Shown here: piece after piece, positions 29,507 through 39,026 of the stretch | Layout of the letters: every line of letters starts with the position of its first letter | How positions within the stretch are numbered: position 1 is the first letter of the stretch | Assembly: GCF_023573145.1 (NCBI RefSeq) | Contig: NZ_CP097635.1 | Location: 1,302,001-1,366,000 of the forward strand | DNA from: Aquincola tertiaricarbonis | GTDB taxonomy: Bacteria > Pseudomonadota > Gammaproteobacteria > Burkholderiales > Burkholderiaceae_C | Direction of reading: 5' to 3' | Length of the DNA: 64,000 bases | The notes under the pieces: generated by a model | Database searches by the model: none | What the model was told of the DNA's origin: nothing | What the model saw: only the letters and a program-made list of their open reading frames with translations | Position numbers and translations under genes: made by a program

Positions 29507-30622
29507 ATGGCCAAGACACGAGTGGTGGTGGTGGACGATTCAGCGCTGGTGCGCAGTCTGCTCTCCGAGATCATCAATCGCCAGCCCGACATGCAGTGCG
29601 TGGGCGTGGCCGCCGACCCGTTCGTGGCGCGCGAGACCATCCGCAACCTGAATCCGGACGTGATCACGCTGGACGTGGAGATGCCGCGCATGGACGGCCT
29701 GGACTTCCTGTCCAAGCTGATGCGGCTGCGGCCGATGCCGGTGGTGATGGTGTCCACGCTGACCGAACGCGGTGCCGAAGTGACGCTGCGCGCGCTGGAA
29801 CTGGGCGCGGTGGACTTCGTGGCCAAGCCCAAGATCGGCCTGGCCGACGGCATCAAGCACCTGGCCGAGGAAATCACCGACAAGATCCGCATGGCCTCGA
29901 AGGCCCGCATCCGCCGCAACCTGGTGCCGGCCACCGCCGCTGCCACGGCCGCCGCGGGCGGGCAGGCGGCCGCGGCCGCGCCCAAGGCGCCGGCACCCAA
30001 CGTGTCGCCGCTCGGCCGGCTGAGCACCGAGAAGATCCTCTTCATCGGCGCCTCCACCGGCGGCACCGAAGCCACCAAGGACGTGCTGGTGAACCTGCCG
30101 CCCGACTTTCCGGCGGTGATGATCACGCAGCACATGCCCCCGGGCTTCACCACCAGTTATGCCAAGCGGCTGGACGGCCTGTCGCGCATCCGCGTCAAGG
30201 AAGCCACCGACGGCGAACGGGTGCTGCCCGGCCACGCCTACCTGGCGCCGGGCGGGCTGCACCTGTCGGTGGAACGCTCGGGCGCCAACTACATCGCCCG
30301 TGTGCGCGACGGCGAGCCGGTGAACCGCCACAAGCCCTCGGTGGAAGTGCTGTTCGATTCCGCCGCGCGGGTGGTGGGCGCCAATGCGATGGGCCTGATG
30401 CTCACCGGCATGGGCGGCGACGGCGCCAAGGCCATGAAGGCCATGCGCGACGCCGGTGCCTACAACGTGTGCCAGGACGAAGCCAGCTGCGTGGTGTTCG
30501 GCATGCCGCGCGAAGCCATCGCCCACGGCGCGGCGCACGAGGTGCTGCCGCTCAACCGCATCGCCAGCCACCTGGTGGAACGCCTGCGCAGCACGGCGGG
30601 CATGTCGACGAACCGGGTTTGA
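29507..30622 (+). CDS. cheB: Protein-glutamate methylesterase/deamidase CheB
   Basis: 371-aa response-regulator methylesterase that removes methyl groups from chemoreceptors. Receiver domain 1-120: DD at 10-11, phospho-acceptor Asp56 in [10 protein letters not shown], Lys in AKPKIG. An Ala/Pro-rich linker (about 140-165) is followed by the esterase domain with catalytic Ser in [10 protein letters not shown], His in [10 protein letters not shown] and Asp in [10 protein letters not shown]. The ATG at 29507 starts the conserved receiver; a GTG at 29498 would add three residues. CheA must be supplied from another locus. Confidence 0.97.
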   Translation: MAKTRVVVVDDSALVRSLLSEIINRQPDMQCVGVAADPFVARETIRNLNPDVITLDVEMPRMDGLDFLSKLMRLRPMPVVMVSTLTERGAEVTLRALELGAVDFVAKPKIGLADGIKHLAEEITDKIRMASKARIRRNLVPATAAATAAAGGQAAAAAPKAPAPNVSPLGRLSTEKILFIGASTGGTEATKDVLVNLPPDFPAVMITQHMPPGFTTSYAKRLDGLSRIRVKEATDGERVLPGHAYLAPGGLHLSVERSGANYIARVRDGEPVNRHKPSVEVLFDSAARVVGANAMGLMLTGMGGDGAKAMKAMRDAGAYNVCQDEASCVVFGMPREAIAHGAAHEVLPLNRIASHLVERLRSTAGMSTNRV

Positions 30623-30940
30623 TCAGAAGAAGTGGCGTTCGACGCCCGGCCGCACTGCGCCGCGGCTGATCACCCATAGCTGATCCTCGTCGCGCACCCG
30701 TTGGTGCGCCACCTGCGCCCGCAAGCCAGGCGGCAAGCCCATGTCGGCCAGCATGCGGTCGTCCATCAGTTCCACGCCCAGCGCCTGCGGCGCCAGGCGC
30801 GGTGCCGGACGCGCCTGCGCCAGCACCCAGCGTGCGGCCTGCCAGCCGGCCCGCAGCGCATGCCACCAGCGCCGCCATGGCGCCCGCCGCTCACGCAAGC
30901 CCATCGGCAATTGCAGTTCGAAGGTGGCGGGCGGGTTCAT
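30623..30940 (-). CDS. Small DUF1127-like protein
   Basis: 105-aa basic protein. Trp/Arg-rich N-terminal segment (APWRRWWHALRAGWQAARW), then LMDDRMLADMGLPPGLR, which resembles the short DUF1127 helix motif (D.RLLADIGL) found in small proteobacterial proteins, some of which bind RNA or affect phosphate and carbon metabolism. No signal peptide or membrane helix. The ATG at 30940 is preferred over a TTG two codons upstream. Its stop abuts the cheB stop with no gap (convergent). Function unknown. Confidence 0.7.
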   Translation of the reverse strand: MNPPATFELQLPMGLRERRAPWRRWWHALRAGWQAARWVLAQARPAPRLAPQALGVELMDDRMLADMGLPPGLRAQVAHQRVRDEDQLWVISRGAVRPGVERHFF

Positions 30941-31074
30941 CGGCAACTCCTGTCGGCGACCCCAACGCCGCCTTGGTGGTTACGATAGCTGCCCACCCAC
31001 CGGCTGTGAATCGATGAAATCTGGCCGGTTTGGAAAGCAATGCTTACCAACACCGCCCGATCCACCCGACCCGC

Positions 31075-32001
31075 ATGGCCCGCCTGCCGCTGCATGTGAT
31101 GCCCACGTTCTGCGCCGTTGCGCGGCTGGGCAACCTGCGCGCGGCGGCCGACGAACTGCACCTCACCCATTCGGCCATCAGCCAGCAGATCAAGCTGCTG
31201 GAAGAACAGCTGGGCTTTCAGGTGTTCGACCGCCGGGGCCGCCGCGTGGTGCTGAATGCGGCCGGCCGCGCCCTGCTGCGCAGCGCCCAGCCCGCGCTGG
31301 CGCTGCTGGAGGAAGGGCTGCAGGCCGCCGCAGCGGCCGCCGCCGGCAATGCCCAGCGGGTGCGGCTGACGGTGCTGCCGTCGTTCGCGCAGCGCTGGCT
31401 GCTGCCGCGCATGGGCCGCTGGCATCAGGTGCATCCGCAGATCGCGCTGGAGATCGACGCCTCGCAGCAGCTGGTGGACGTGCAGCGCGAAGGCTTCCAT
31501 GCCGGCCTGCGCCAGGGTAGCGGCCATTGGCCGCCGCTGGTGTCACAGCGGCTGGTGGACAGCCCGCTGATCGTGGTGGGCGGCCCAGCCGCCGCGCGCC
31601 GGCTGCTGGGCGAAGGTGCGCTGGCCATCGCGCGCAGCGCCTTGCTGGGCAACCCCGGCATGTGGGAGCGCTGGTTCCAGGCCGCCGGCCTGCCGCGCCA
31701 GCGCATCAACCCGGTGGCCACCTTCAACGACGCGGGGCTGATGCTGCAGGCCGCCGAACAGGACCTCGGCCTGGCGCTGGTGCGCGAGGTGCTGGCCGCC
31801 GATGCGCTGGCCGAAGGCCGGCTGGTGCAGCTGCATCCGCTGGCCATCGAGCACGACGGCAGCGACAGCTACTACCTGGTGTACCCGCCCGCGCTGGCCG
31901 ACTGGCCGCCGATGCAGGCGCTGCTGCAATGGCTGCGCGCCGAGCTGTCGCGGCCGCTGGCCGCTGCCATCAAGGCAGGAACAGCGCCTGCAGATCGCTG
32001 A
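31075..32001 (+). CDS. LysR-type transcriptional regulator (GcvA-like)
   Basis: 308-aa LysR regulator. The winged helix-turn-helix lies in residues 5-65 (FCAVARLGNLRAAADELHLT, then HSAISQQIKLLEEQLGFQVF). The effector-binding domain (about 90-300) is of the GcvA/AmpR subtype, with LTVLPSFAQRWLLPRMGRW. Targets are unknown. LysR regulators often control a divergent neighbour, here the small DUF1127-like gene. I chose the ATG at 31075, where the family sequence begins; a TTG at 31030 is also in frame. The last 32 bp overlap the 3' end of hemW on the opposite strand. Confidence 0.92.
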   Translation: MARLPLHVMPTFCAVARLGNLRAAADELHLTHSAISQQIKLLEEQLGFQVFDRRGRRVVLNAAGRALLRSAQPALALLEEGLQAAAAAAAGNAQRVRLTVLPSFAQRWLLPRMGRWHQVHPQIALEIDASQQLVDVQREGFHAGLRQGSGHWPPLVSQRLVDSPLIVVGGPAAARRLLGEGALAIARSALLGNPGMWERWFQAAGLPRQRINPVATFNDAGLMLQAAEQDLGLALVREVLAADALAEGRLVQLHPLAIEHDGSDSYYLVYPPALADWPPMQALLQWLRAELSRPLAAAIKAGTAPADR

Positions 32002-33256
32002 GGAAGTCGAAGCCGCGCTCGGTGGGCTGCACCCGCGCCGCGTCGGCCACCAGCAGGCCCTTGGCCTGCGCCTCGCGCAGCGGCGCGGCGATGCTGGCCG
32101 CCGGCAGGCCGGTGCGGTCGGTGAACTGCTGCAGCGTGAAGCCTTCCTTCAGCCGCAGCGCATTGAGCATGAACTCGAAGGGCAGCTGGTCGCGCGCCAC
32201 TTCATGCTCGTTGGACAGTGCCTGCCCCGCCATCGCCTTGGCCATGTAGGCCGCGGGCTCGCGCCACTTCACCTGCCGCAGGATGCGGTTGGGGAACGAG
32301 AGCTTGCCGTGCGCGCCGGCGCCAATGCCCAGGTAATCGCCAAACTGCCAGTAGTTCAGGTTGTGCCAGCAGCGGTGGTCGCCCCGCGCGAAGGCCGAGA
32401 CCTCGTAGCGCTGCAGCCCGTCGGTCGCGGTGCGCGCGGTGATCAGGTCCAGCATGTCCGAGGCCAGGTCGTCATCGGGCAGCGGCGGGGGATGGGTGGC
32501 GAAGAAGGTGTTCGGCTCCAGCGTCAGGTGGTAGATCGACAGGTGCGGCGGCCGGTAGGCCAGGGCCGCCTCCAGGTCGGCCTGCAATGCCTGCAGCGTC
32601 TGGCCGGGCAGCGCGTACATCAGGTCGATGTTGAAGGTGTCGAACACCGCCCGCGCCTCTTCCACCGCGGCGCGGGCCTGGGCGCTGTCGTGCACGCGGC
32701 CGATGGCGGCCAGCGCCTCGTCGTTGAAGCTCTGCACGCCGATGGACAGGCGCGTGATGCCGGCCGCATGGAAGGCGCGGAAGCGGTCGCGCTCGAAGGT
32801 GCCGGGGTTGGCCTCCAGCGTGATCTCGCAGCCCGGCTCCAGCGGCAGCCGCGCGCGGATGTCGCCCAGCAGCCGGTCGATGGACGCGGGCGAGAACAGG
32901 CTGGGCGTGCCGCCGCCGATGAAGATGCTGTGCACCCGCCGGCCCCATACCAGCGGCAGCGACTGCTCGAGGTCGGCGATGACGGCGTCGAGGTAGGCCG
33001 CCTCGGGCAGCTCGGCCTTGTCACCGGATGCCGTCATGTCAAGCCCCGGGTCCGCGCCGGGCCGCTCCCAAGCGGACCCGGCTCCCCCTCGGGGGGGCGA
33101 CGCCGAAGGCGTCTTGGGGGCCCACTGATGTGAATTGAAGTCGCAGTACGGGCACTTCTTCAGGCACCAAGGAAGGTGCACGTACAACGACAGCGGCGGC
33201 AAGGCCGTCAGGCTGACGCTGCCCGGGCGGTGCAGGCGGATGACCGATTCAGCCAT
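31970..33256 (-). CDS. hemW: Radical SAM heme chaperone HemW
   Basis: 428-aa radical SAM protein of the HemN/HemW group. The cluster motif CxxxCxxC is in CLKKCPYCDF (about residues 31-38), followed by GGGTPSLFS, ITLEANPGTFE and the C-terminal HemN domain. HemW-type proteins insert or carry heme rather than act as coproporphyrinogen oxidases. About 30 extra residues (rich in Pro, Gly, Ala and Ser) lie between the cluster motif and PEAAYLDAVI. That stretch coincides with a palindromic repeat in the DNA, so it looks like an in-frame repeat insertion. Last gene of the kinase-PP2C-rph-rdgB-hemW operon, 13 bp after rdgB. Confidence 0.95.
   Translation of the reverse strand: MAESVIRLHRPGSVSLTALPPLSLYVHLPWCLKKCPYCDFNSHQWAPKTPSASPPRGGAGSAWERPGADPGLDMTASGDKAELPEAAYLDAVIADLEQSLPLVWGRRVHSIFIGGGTPSLFSPASIDRLLGDIRARLPLEPGCEITLEANPGTFERDRFRAFHAAGITRLSIGVQSFNDEALAAIGRVHDSAQARAAVEEARAVFDTFNIDLMYALPGQTLQALQADLEAALAYRPPHLSIYHLTLEPNTFFATHPPPLPDDDLASDMLDLITARTATDGLQRYEVSAFARGDHRCWHNLNYWQFGDYLGIGAGAHGKLSFPNRILRQVKWREPAAYMAKAMAGQALSNEHEVARDQLPFEFMLNALRLKEGFTLQQFTDRTGLPAASIAAPLREAQAKGLLVADAARVQPTERGFDFLSDLQALFLP
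33064..33118. repeat. Palindromic repeat inside hemW
   Basis: CCCAAG (33067-33072) pairs with CTTGGG (33113-33118). Between them are a CCCCCT-CGGGGGG core and a second perfect hairpin GACGCC-GAA-GGCGTC (33099-33113). The design resembles the element at 34-97. It lies within the hemW reading frame and encodes the extra residues noted for that protein. Confidence 0.65.
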
Positions 33257-33269
33257 GGTGTGTGCAGGC

Positions 33270-33904
33270 TCAGAGCCGCCAGGCCTCGCGCATCAGCGCC
33301 ACCATCTGGCGGGCCGCCAGCGCGCGGTGGCTGTGCGCGTTCTTGACCTCGGCCGGCAGCTCGGCCACGGCCTGGCCCAGCGCGGGAATGTGCAGCAGCG
33401 GGTCGTAGCCGAAGCCGCCGCCACCCACTGGCGCGGCCAGCACCGTGCCTTCCCAGCGGCCGAAGGCGATCAGCGGCTCAGGGTCTGCGGCCGAACGCAC
33501 GGCCACCAGGGTGCTGACGAAGCGGGCCCGCCGGTCGGTGGCGCCCTGCAGGCGCTGCAGCAGCATCGTGTTGTTGGCCTCGTCCTGCAGCCGGCGCAGG
33601 GCCTCGCGGTCGGTGCTGGCGGCCGCCGCTTCGGGCAGCGGCGCGAAGTGCGCCGAGGCCACGCCCGGCGCGCCGCCCAGCGCATCCACGCACAGGCCGG
33701 AATCGTCGGCGATGGCCGGCAGCCCGGTGGCCGCCGCGGCATGGCGGGCCTTGGCCAGGCCGTTCTCGACGAAGGTGTGGAAGGGCTCTTGCGCCTCCGT
33801 CACGCCCAGCGAGCCCTGCGTCACCAGCGCCACCGGCAAGCCGGCGAACAGCGCCTGCAGCTCCTTGAGCTTCTTGGCGTTGTTGGAGGCCAGCACCAGC
33901 TTCA

Positions 33905-33905
<1 letters not shown>
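33270..33905 (-). CDS. rdgB: dITP/XTP pyrophosphatase
   Basis: 211-aa Ham1/RdgB NTP pyrophosphatase that removes dITP, ITP and XTP from the nucleotide pool. Conserved elements are LASNNAKKLKEL at the start, FVENGLAKARHAA, ADDSGLCVDALGGAPGVASA, GGGFGYDPL and a C-terminal SHRALA. The ATG overlaps the rph stop (TGATG), the common rph-rdgB coupling. The frame stays open upstream into rph, but homology begins at this ATG. Confidence 0.97.
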
Positions 33906-34636
<731 letters not shown>

Positions 34637-34651
34637 CGGGGAGAACCTCGG

Positions 34652-35563
34652 TCAGGTCTTTTTCTGGGACGAGCGGCGTATCGCTTCGTTGATCTCTTTG
34701 ATCGAACGTTCGATCTCGGCTTCGTCGAGGTCGTCGCGGGCATCGCCCGCCACGCTGGCCTGGATGGTAGAGGCAAACACTTCCTCGCCCAGGCTGCGGG
34801 TGCTCACGGCCCCCTGCTGCCGACGGTCTTCCGAGGCTTCCCACTCCATGGCCAGCGCAGTGACGTTGTCGCACTTGGGGCCGCCGTTGCGCAGCGCGGT
34901 TTCCACCAGCTCGGGCACCGCCTCGTGGATGGGCTGGCGGCCCAGGCGGTCGGTGATCTCGACGTCGCTGACCGGGCCCCACAGCCCGTCGGAGCACAGC
35001 AGCAGCCGGTCGCCGGGCTGCAGCAGCAGCGGGCCGGAGGTGTCGACCACCGGCTTGCCCGGGCTGCCCAGGCAGGTGAACAGCACGTTGCGGTTGAAGC
35101 GCTCACGCATGGGCACCACCTGGCTCAGCGTTTCCTGCAGCTCCGAGTAGCTGTGGTCGCGCGTGCGTGCCACCAGCTTGCCGCCGCGCACCAGGTACAA
35201 CCGCGAATCGCCACAGTGCGCCCAGTAGGCCGCATCACCCTGCAGCACGCAGGCCACGAGCGTGGTGCGCGGGGTGTCGATCAGCGCCTTCTCGGTGGCG
35301 TAGCGCAGCAGCTGCTGGTGGCCGGCGATCAGGCCGTCGTGCAGGAAGCGCAGCGGATCGGGCAGCCGCGGCTTGGCGTCGCGCTGGAAGCGCGCGGCCA
35401 GCGTCTGCAGCGCCAGCTGGGCCGCCACCTCGCCCTCGGGGTGGCCGCCCATGCCGTCGGCCAGCGCGAACAGGCCCGAGTCCCGCGTGTAGCAATAGCC
35501 CATGCGGTCTTCGTTCTTCTCGCGGCCGCCCTTGCGGCTGACCTGGTACACGCCGAACCTCAT
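34652..35563 (-). CDS. PP2C-type Ser/Thr protein phosphatase
   Basis: 303-aa soluble PPM phosphatase. Metal-binding motifs are visible: NEDRMGYC, ALADGMGGHPEGE, HCGDSRLYLVRGG, LLLCSDGLWG and KCDNVTALAMEWE. The C-terminal 50 residues are a charged, probably flexible tail. It is 10 bp downstream of a Ser/Thr kinase, so the two should form a reversible phosphorylation pair. It lies just upstream of rph, giving a kinase-phosphatase pair in an RNA-processing and nucleotide-sanitation operon. Confidence 0.94.
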   Translation of the reverse strand: MRFGVYQVSRKGGREKNEDRMGYCYTRDSGLFALADGMGGHPEGEVAAQLALQTLAARFQRDAKPRLPDPLRFLHDGLIAGHQQLLRYATEKALIDTPRTTLVACVLQGDAAYWAHCGDSRLYLVRGGKLVARTRDHSYSELQETLSQVVPMRERFNRNVLFTCLGSPGKPVVDTSGPLLLQPGDRLLLCSDGLWGPVSDVEITDRLGRQPIHEAVPELVETALRNGGPKCDNVTALAMEWEASEDRRQQGAVSTRSLGEEVFASTIQASVAGDARDDLDEAEIERSIKEINEAIRRSSQKKT

Positions 35564-35573
35564 GGATGCCCCC

Positions 35574-36542
35574 TCACGACTTGGCGCCGCTCTTCAGGTT
35601 TTCGAGCTGCAGTTTCAGGCGCTCGCTGAAGCTGAGCTTGGTGTAACGCCGTTCCGATTCGCGCGCCAGTTCCTTTTGCAGGGCAAACACGCTTTGCGGG
35701 CGCGACAGCGGATCGAGCGACATGCACCACTCGGTCACCTCGATCAGGTTGTCCGAGTACACGTTGCGCAGCCGCGAAAGGCTGAGTGCCAGCCGGTCCT
35801 TCTCGATGCGCTGCGGCGCGTCGTTGGGCGGGTAGCCCTGCATGCAGGCGTAGATGCAGGCGCCGATGGCGTAGATGTCGGTCCACGGGCCCAGCGTGCC
35901 GTCGCGGCGGTACATCTCGGGCGCGGCAAACCCCGGCGTGTACATCGGCCGGATGAAATTGCCTTCCTTGCTCAGCACCTCGCGCGCGGCACCGAAATCC
36001 AGCAGCACCGCCTTGTTGTCGTTGGTGATGAAGATGTTGGCCGGCTTGATGTCCAGGTGCAGCATCTTGTGCTGGTGGACGATGCGCAAACCGCGCAGGA
36101 TCTCGTCGAACAGCGACCGTATGGTCGATTCACGAAACACCTTGTCGCGCTTGAGTTCGCGCGCGGTCACGATGAAGTCCTGCAGGGTATCGCCCTGCAG
36201 GTAATTCATGACCATGTAGACGGTTTCGTTCTCGCGGAAGAAATTGAGCACCGACACCACGCTGGGGTGGCTGATCTGCGCGAGCGAGCGGCCTTCTTCG
36301 AAAAAACTCTTGAGGCCCAGCCGATACAGCGGCTGTTTCTCGGGTTTGACCCGGGGCGTCAGTTCGCCGGGCGAGCGCTCGGCCAGCGATGACGGCAGGT
36401 ATTCCTTCAGCGCCACCAGGTGGTTCTGGTCGTCTTCGGCCAGATAAACCACGCCGAAACCACCGGCCGCCAGCTTCTTGACGATCTGGTAGCCGCCCAC
36501 CACGGTGCCCGCAGGCAACGGGGCAGGTTTGGGCTTTGACAT
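35574..36542 (-). CDS. Eukaryotic-like Ser/Thr protein kinase
   Basis: 322-aa Hanks-type kinase. Glycine loop LAAGGFGVVYLAED, the ATP-binding Lys in VALKEYLPSS, catalytic loop HLDIKPANIF, LLDFGAARE, APEMYRRDGTLGPWTDIYAIG and a C-terminal helical tail. The HLD form of the HRD motif marks a non-RD-type kinase, which usually is not controlled by activation-loop phosphorylation in the same way as RD kinases. There is no membrane helix or PASTA domain, unlike many bacterial kinases. The start is the ATG at 36542, only 26 bp from the divergent yicC start. Confidence 0.93.
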   Translation of the reverse strand: MSKPKPAPLPAGTVVGGYQIVKKLAAGGFGVVYLAEDDQNHLVALKEYLPSSLAERSPGELTPRVKPEKQPLYRLGLKSFFEEGRSLAQISHPSVVSVLNFFRENETVYMVMNYLQGDTLQDFIVTARELKRDKVFRESTIRSLFDEILRGLRIVHQHKMLHLDIKPANIFITNDNKAVLLDFGAAREVLSKEGNFIRPMYTPGFAAPEMYRRDGTLGPWTDIYAIGACIYACMQGYPPNDAPQRIEKDRLALSLSRLRNVYSDNLIEVTEWCMSLDPLSRPQSVFALQKELARESERRYTKLSFSERLKLQLENLKSGAKS

Positions 36543-36568
36543 AATCGACTTTTTTGATACAGGGTCCC

Positions 36569-37483
36569 ATGGCAGTCTACAGCATGACCGGTTATGGCAG
36601 CGCCACGGCGGCCGCTGCGGCAAACCCCGAAAACCCGGGCAATTCCGGGGCTGGCGTGACGGTCGAACTGAGGTCGGTGAACAGCCGTTTCCTCGACCTG
36701 GCCTTCCGGCTGCCGGACGAATTGCGCGGCCTGGAGCCGGCCCTGCGCGAGGTGGTGGGCGCCGCCTTCCGCCGCGGCAAGATCGAGCTGCGCTTGGCCG
36801 GCCAGCGCGACGCCGACAGCGGCTGGCCCCACCCCGCACCCGAGCAGCTGATGCGCCTGGCCCAGCTCGAAGCCACGGTGCAGACCTGGCTGCCCAAGGC
36901 ACCGGCGCTGTCGGTGCACGAAGTGCTGAACTGGTGCCGCAGCGCGGCCCCGGCCGAGCGGCTGGACGAGGTGGCGCTGGAAGCCACCCGCCAGGCCGTG
37001 GAAGCGCTGAAGGAGGCCCGCGCCCGTGAAGGCGACCGCCTGGTCAAGGTGCTGATGGAGCGGATCGGCCGCCTGCGCGAGCTGGCCGAACAGGCCAAAC
37101 CGCTGGTGCCGGCCGTGGTGCAGCGCCAGCAGCAGCGCTTCCTGGAGCGCTGGAACGAGGCGCTGCAGGCCGCCAACGCCGGCCAGCAGGCCGTGAGCGA
37201 AGACGCCCAGCGCGACCGCGCGCTGAACGAGGCGGCGGCCTTCGCCATCCGCATCGACGTGGCCGAGGAACTGGCCCGCCTGACGGCGCACCTGGACGAG
37301 ATCGAACGCCTGCTCAAGGCCGGCGGCGAACTGGGCAAGCGGCTGGACTTCCTGATCCAGGAACTGCACCGCGAAGCCAACACCCTGGGCAGCAAGTCGG
37401 CCGCGCTGGAACTCACCGGCATCTCGGTGGAGATGAAGGTGGCGGTGGAGCAGATGCGCGAGCAGGTGCAGAACTTGGAGTGA
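36569..37483 (+). CDS. yicC: YicC family endoribonuclease
   Basis: 304-aa YicC/YloC family protein, recently recognised as endoribonucleases. N-terminal domain about 1-160, starting VYSMTGYGSATA and containing VELRSVNSRFLDLAFRLP. The C-terminal DUF1732 domain (about 220-304) has RIDVAEELARLTAHLDE, FLIQELHREANTLGSKS and the ending VAVEQMREQVQNLE. The start is the ATG at 36569; a TTG at 36554 is also in frame. gmk often follows yicC in related bacteria. Here the next sequence is a broken integrase, which places an insertion boundary right after this gene. Confidence 0.94.
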   Translation: MAVYSMTGYGSATAAAAANPENPGNSGAGVTVELRSVNSRFLDLAFRLPDELRGLEPALREVVGAAFRRGKIELRLAGQRDADSGWPHPAPEQLMRLAQLEATVQTWLPKAPALSVHEVLNWCRSAAPAERLDEVALEATRQAVEALKEARAREGDRLVKVLMERIGRLRELAEQAKPLVPAVVQRQQQRFLERWNEALQAANAGQQAVSEDAQRDRALNEAAAFAIRIDVAEELARLTAHLDEIERLLKAGGELGKRLDFLIQELHREANTLGSKSAALELTGISVEMKVAVEQMREQVQNLE

Positions 37484-37501
37484 GGTTTTCGGGGTCTCTC
37501 G

Positions 37502-38369
37502 ACCCGGGCCTGGATCAAGGCCGGTGAACGCTTCGAGGGGCGCACCGATGGCGACGGGCGGGTGCTGACCTGGCGGCCCGATCGCAGGGCGCCGCACTGG
37601 CGGCTGCGCTACCGCTTCGCCGGCAAGTCGCGGGTGATGAACCTGGGCAGCTACACCGCCCTGCCGCTGGCCGCAGCTCGCCAGTCAGCCAAGGAACTCC
37701 GCGCCAAAGATCGCCGTCGGCCAGCTCGCCGACAGGTACTTCGAGCGCATGATCAAAGGGCGCTGGGAGCAGCCGAACATCGTACGCAGCCGCATCGAGA
37801 AGGACATCAAGCCGCACCTGGGCAAATTGGCGCTCGATGCGGTGGAGCCGAGGCCCAGTCACGCGATGAGCTGGTGGCACTGTTCGAAGCGATGCGCCAG
37901 GCCAAGGAATTCCGCGTAAAGAACCAGCTGACGGTGAAGCTGCTGTTGCTGCTGGCCGTGCGCAAGGGCGAGCTGATCGCCGCACGCTGGGACGAGTTCG
38001 AGCTGGAGGCCGACCCGCCGGTGTGGCACCTGCCCGGCGCTCCACACCCGGATGATTCCGCACGTTTGCGAGTCGACCCTGGTTGTGGCGATGGGTGAGG
38101 TGAAGCACGGCCTGCCCCACTTCACGGTGCACGACTTCCGCCGAACCGCCCACATCCACCTGGCCGCCGTGGGCGTGGACCCGCACGTGGCCGAACGTTG
38201 CCTGAACCACAAGCTCAAAGGCGTGGAAGGCGTCTACAACCGGCACGACTACTTCGAGGAGCGGCGGTGGGCGCTCGAAGCTTGGGGGCCGTTGCTGCTG
38301 AAGCTGAAACGCCAAGGACGCCATCCGAAGAAACCGGCACCAGCGCACCGGCAGATACCGCTGCATTAG
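37502..38369 (+). pseudogene. P4-type tyrosine recombinase (integrase) pseudogene
   Basis: Pieces of one DUF4102/P4-type integrase occur in order but in different frames. From 37502: AWIKAGERFEGRTDGDGRV and LRYRFAGKSRVMNLGSYTAL (N-terminal arm-binding domain). From about 37710, a second frame: VGQLADRYFERMIKGRW and RIEKDIKPHLGKLALDAVEP (core-binding start). From about 37860, a third: DELVALFEAMRQAKEF and LLLAVRKGELIAARWDEFEL with the catalytic Arg. From 38052: FTVHDFRRTAHIHLAAVGVD and LNHKLKGVEGVYNRHDYF with the HxxR, His and Tyr. The hinge between frames two and three and the part after VWHLPG are missing. No start codon remains. It is dead, with several frameshifts and deletions. Confidence 0.92.
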
Positions 38370-38375
38370 GAATGC

Positions 38376-38405
38376 TTGACAACTATTGATACCCGACAGG
38401 ATCAT
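38376..38405 (+). promoter_or_regulatory. Possible promoter of the ParD/ParE operon
   Basis: A consensus -35 hexamer TTGACA (38376-38381) lies in a locally A+T-rich stretch just after the integrase remnant, 37 nt before the antitoxin start. The matching -10 is weak (GATCAT at about 38400). Antitoxin operators are often found at such sites. Only the -35 is convincing. Confidence 0.3.
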
Positions 38406-38412
38406 GTGCGCC

Positions 38413-38664
38413 ATGAGCAGCAACACCATGAGCTTTGCCCTGCCGGAGGCCCTGCGCGAGTACGTCGACCAGCGGGTACGGTCCGGCCAATACGGCAATA
38501 CCAGCGAGTACCTGCGTGAGCTGATCCGTCGAGACCAGGAAGAGCAGGCCAAGAAGCGTCTTCGGGAACTCATCGAAGAAGGGCTGAGTTCAGGCCCTGG
38601 CCGTGCCCTGACACCCAAGCGGACGGCACAGTTGAAGAAGCAGGCCCTGGGCGACCTGCGTTGA
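38413..38664 (+). CDS. parD: ParD-type antitoxin
   Basis: 83-aa antitoxin with an N-terminal ribbon-helix-helix (about 3-45: SFALPEALREYVDQRV, then GNTSEYLRELIRRDQEEQ) that should bind its own promoter, and a charged C-terminal tail that would neutralise the toxin. The ATG at 38413 has AGGA 11 nt upstream and begins at the conserved MSFALP region; an ATG at 38404 lies too close to that site. It overlaps the toxin start by 4 bp (TTGA). Part of the island between two recombinase relics. Confidence 0.9.
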   Translation: MSSNTMSFALPEALREYVDQRVRSGQYGNTSEYLRELIRRDQEEQAKKRLRELIEEGLSSGPGRALTPKRTAQLKKQALGDLR

Positions 38665-38978
38665 AGCCCGCCCATCTTCGGCCCCGCGCCGAAGCAGACC
38701 TGATCGAAGCGGCGCGGTACTACGCCCAGGAAGCGGGCTTGGCCTTGGGAGAGCGGGTGTTCGACGCTGCGATCGCAGCGCTCGAACCCATCGAACGCAT
38801 GCCCTCCATCGGTTCTCCGCGGCTGGGACAGATGTGCGACATCCCGGGCCTGCGATCCTGGCGAGTCGCGGGGTTCCCGATGCAGTGGCTCTACTTCGAG
38901 GCGCCCGATCATCTCGATGTCGTTCGCCTTGTCGGTGACCGACAAGACTTCCTCGCGATCCTCCAGGATGCTGGCTGA
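38661..38978 (+). CDS. parE: ParE-type toxin (RelE/ParE superfamily)
   Basis: 105-aa toxin with the ParE pattern: LRPRAEADLIEAARYYAQ at the start, an IERMPSIGSPRL loop, then RSWRVAGFPMQWLYFEAPDH and VVRLVGDRQDFLAIL. ParE toxins poison DNA gyrase. The start is a TTG overlapping the antitoxin stop, a common way to keep toxin below antitoxin. The reading frame is intact, so the pair may still be active and could explain retention of this decayed island. Confidence 0.88.
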   Translation: MKPAHLRPRAEADLIEAARYYAQEAGLALGERVFDAAIAALEPIERMPSIGSPRLGQMCDIPGLRSWRVAGFPMQWLYFEAPDHLDVVRLVGDRQDFLAILQDAG

Positions 38979-39026
38979 GGATACGCTCCGTGGCCGCCAG
39001 ATCCTGCGGCCGATGCGAGGCGCACG

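Noticed and set aside
37489..37506. GGGTC-TCTC-GACCC hairpin after yicC as a terminator
   Set aside because: Stem is only 5 bp and no T-run follows.
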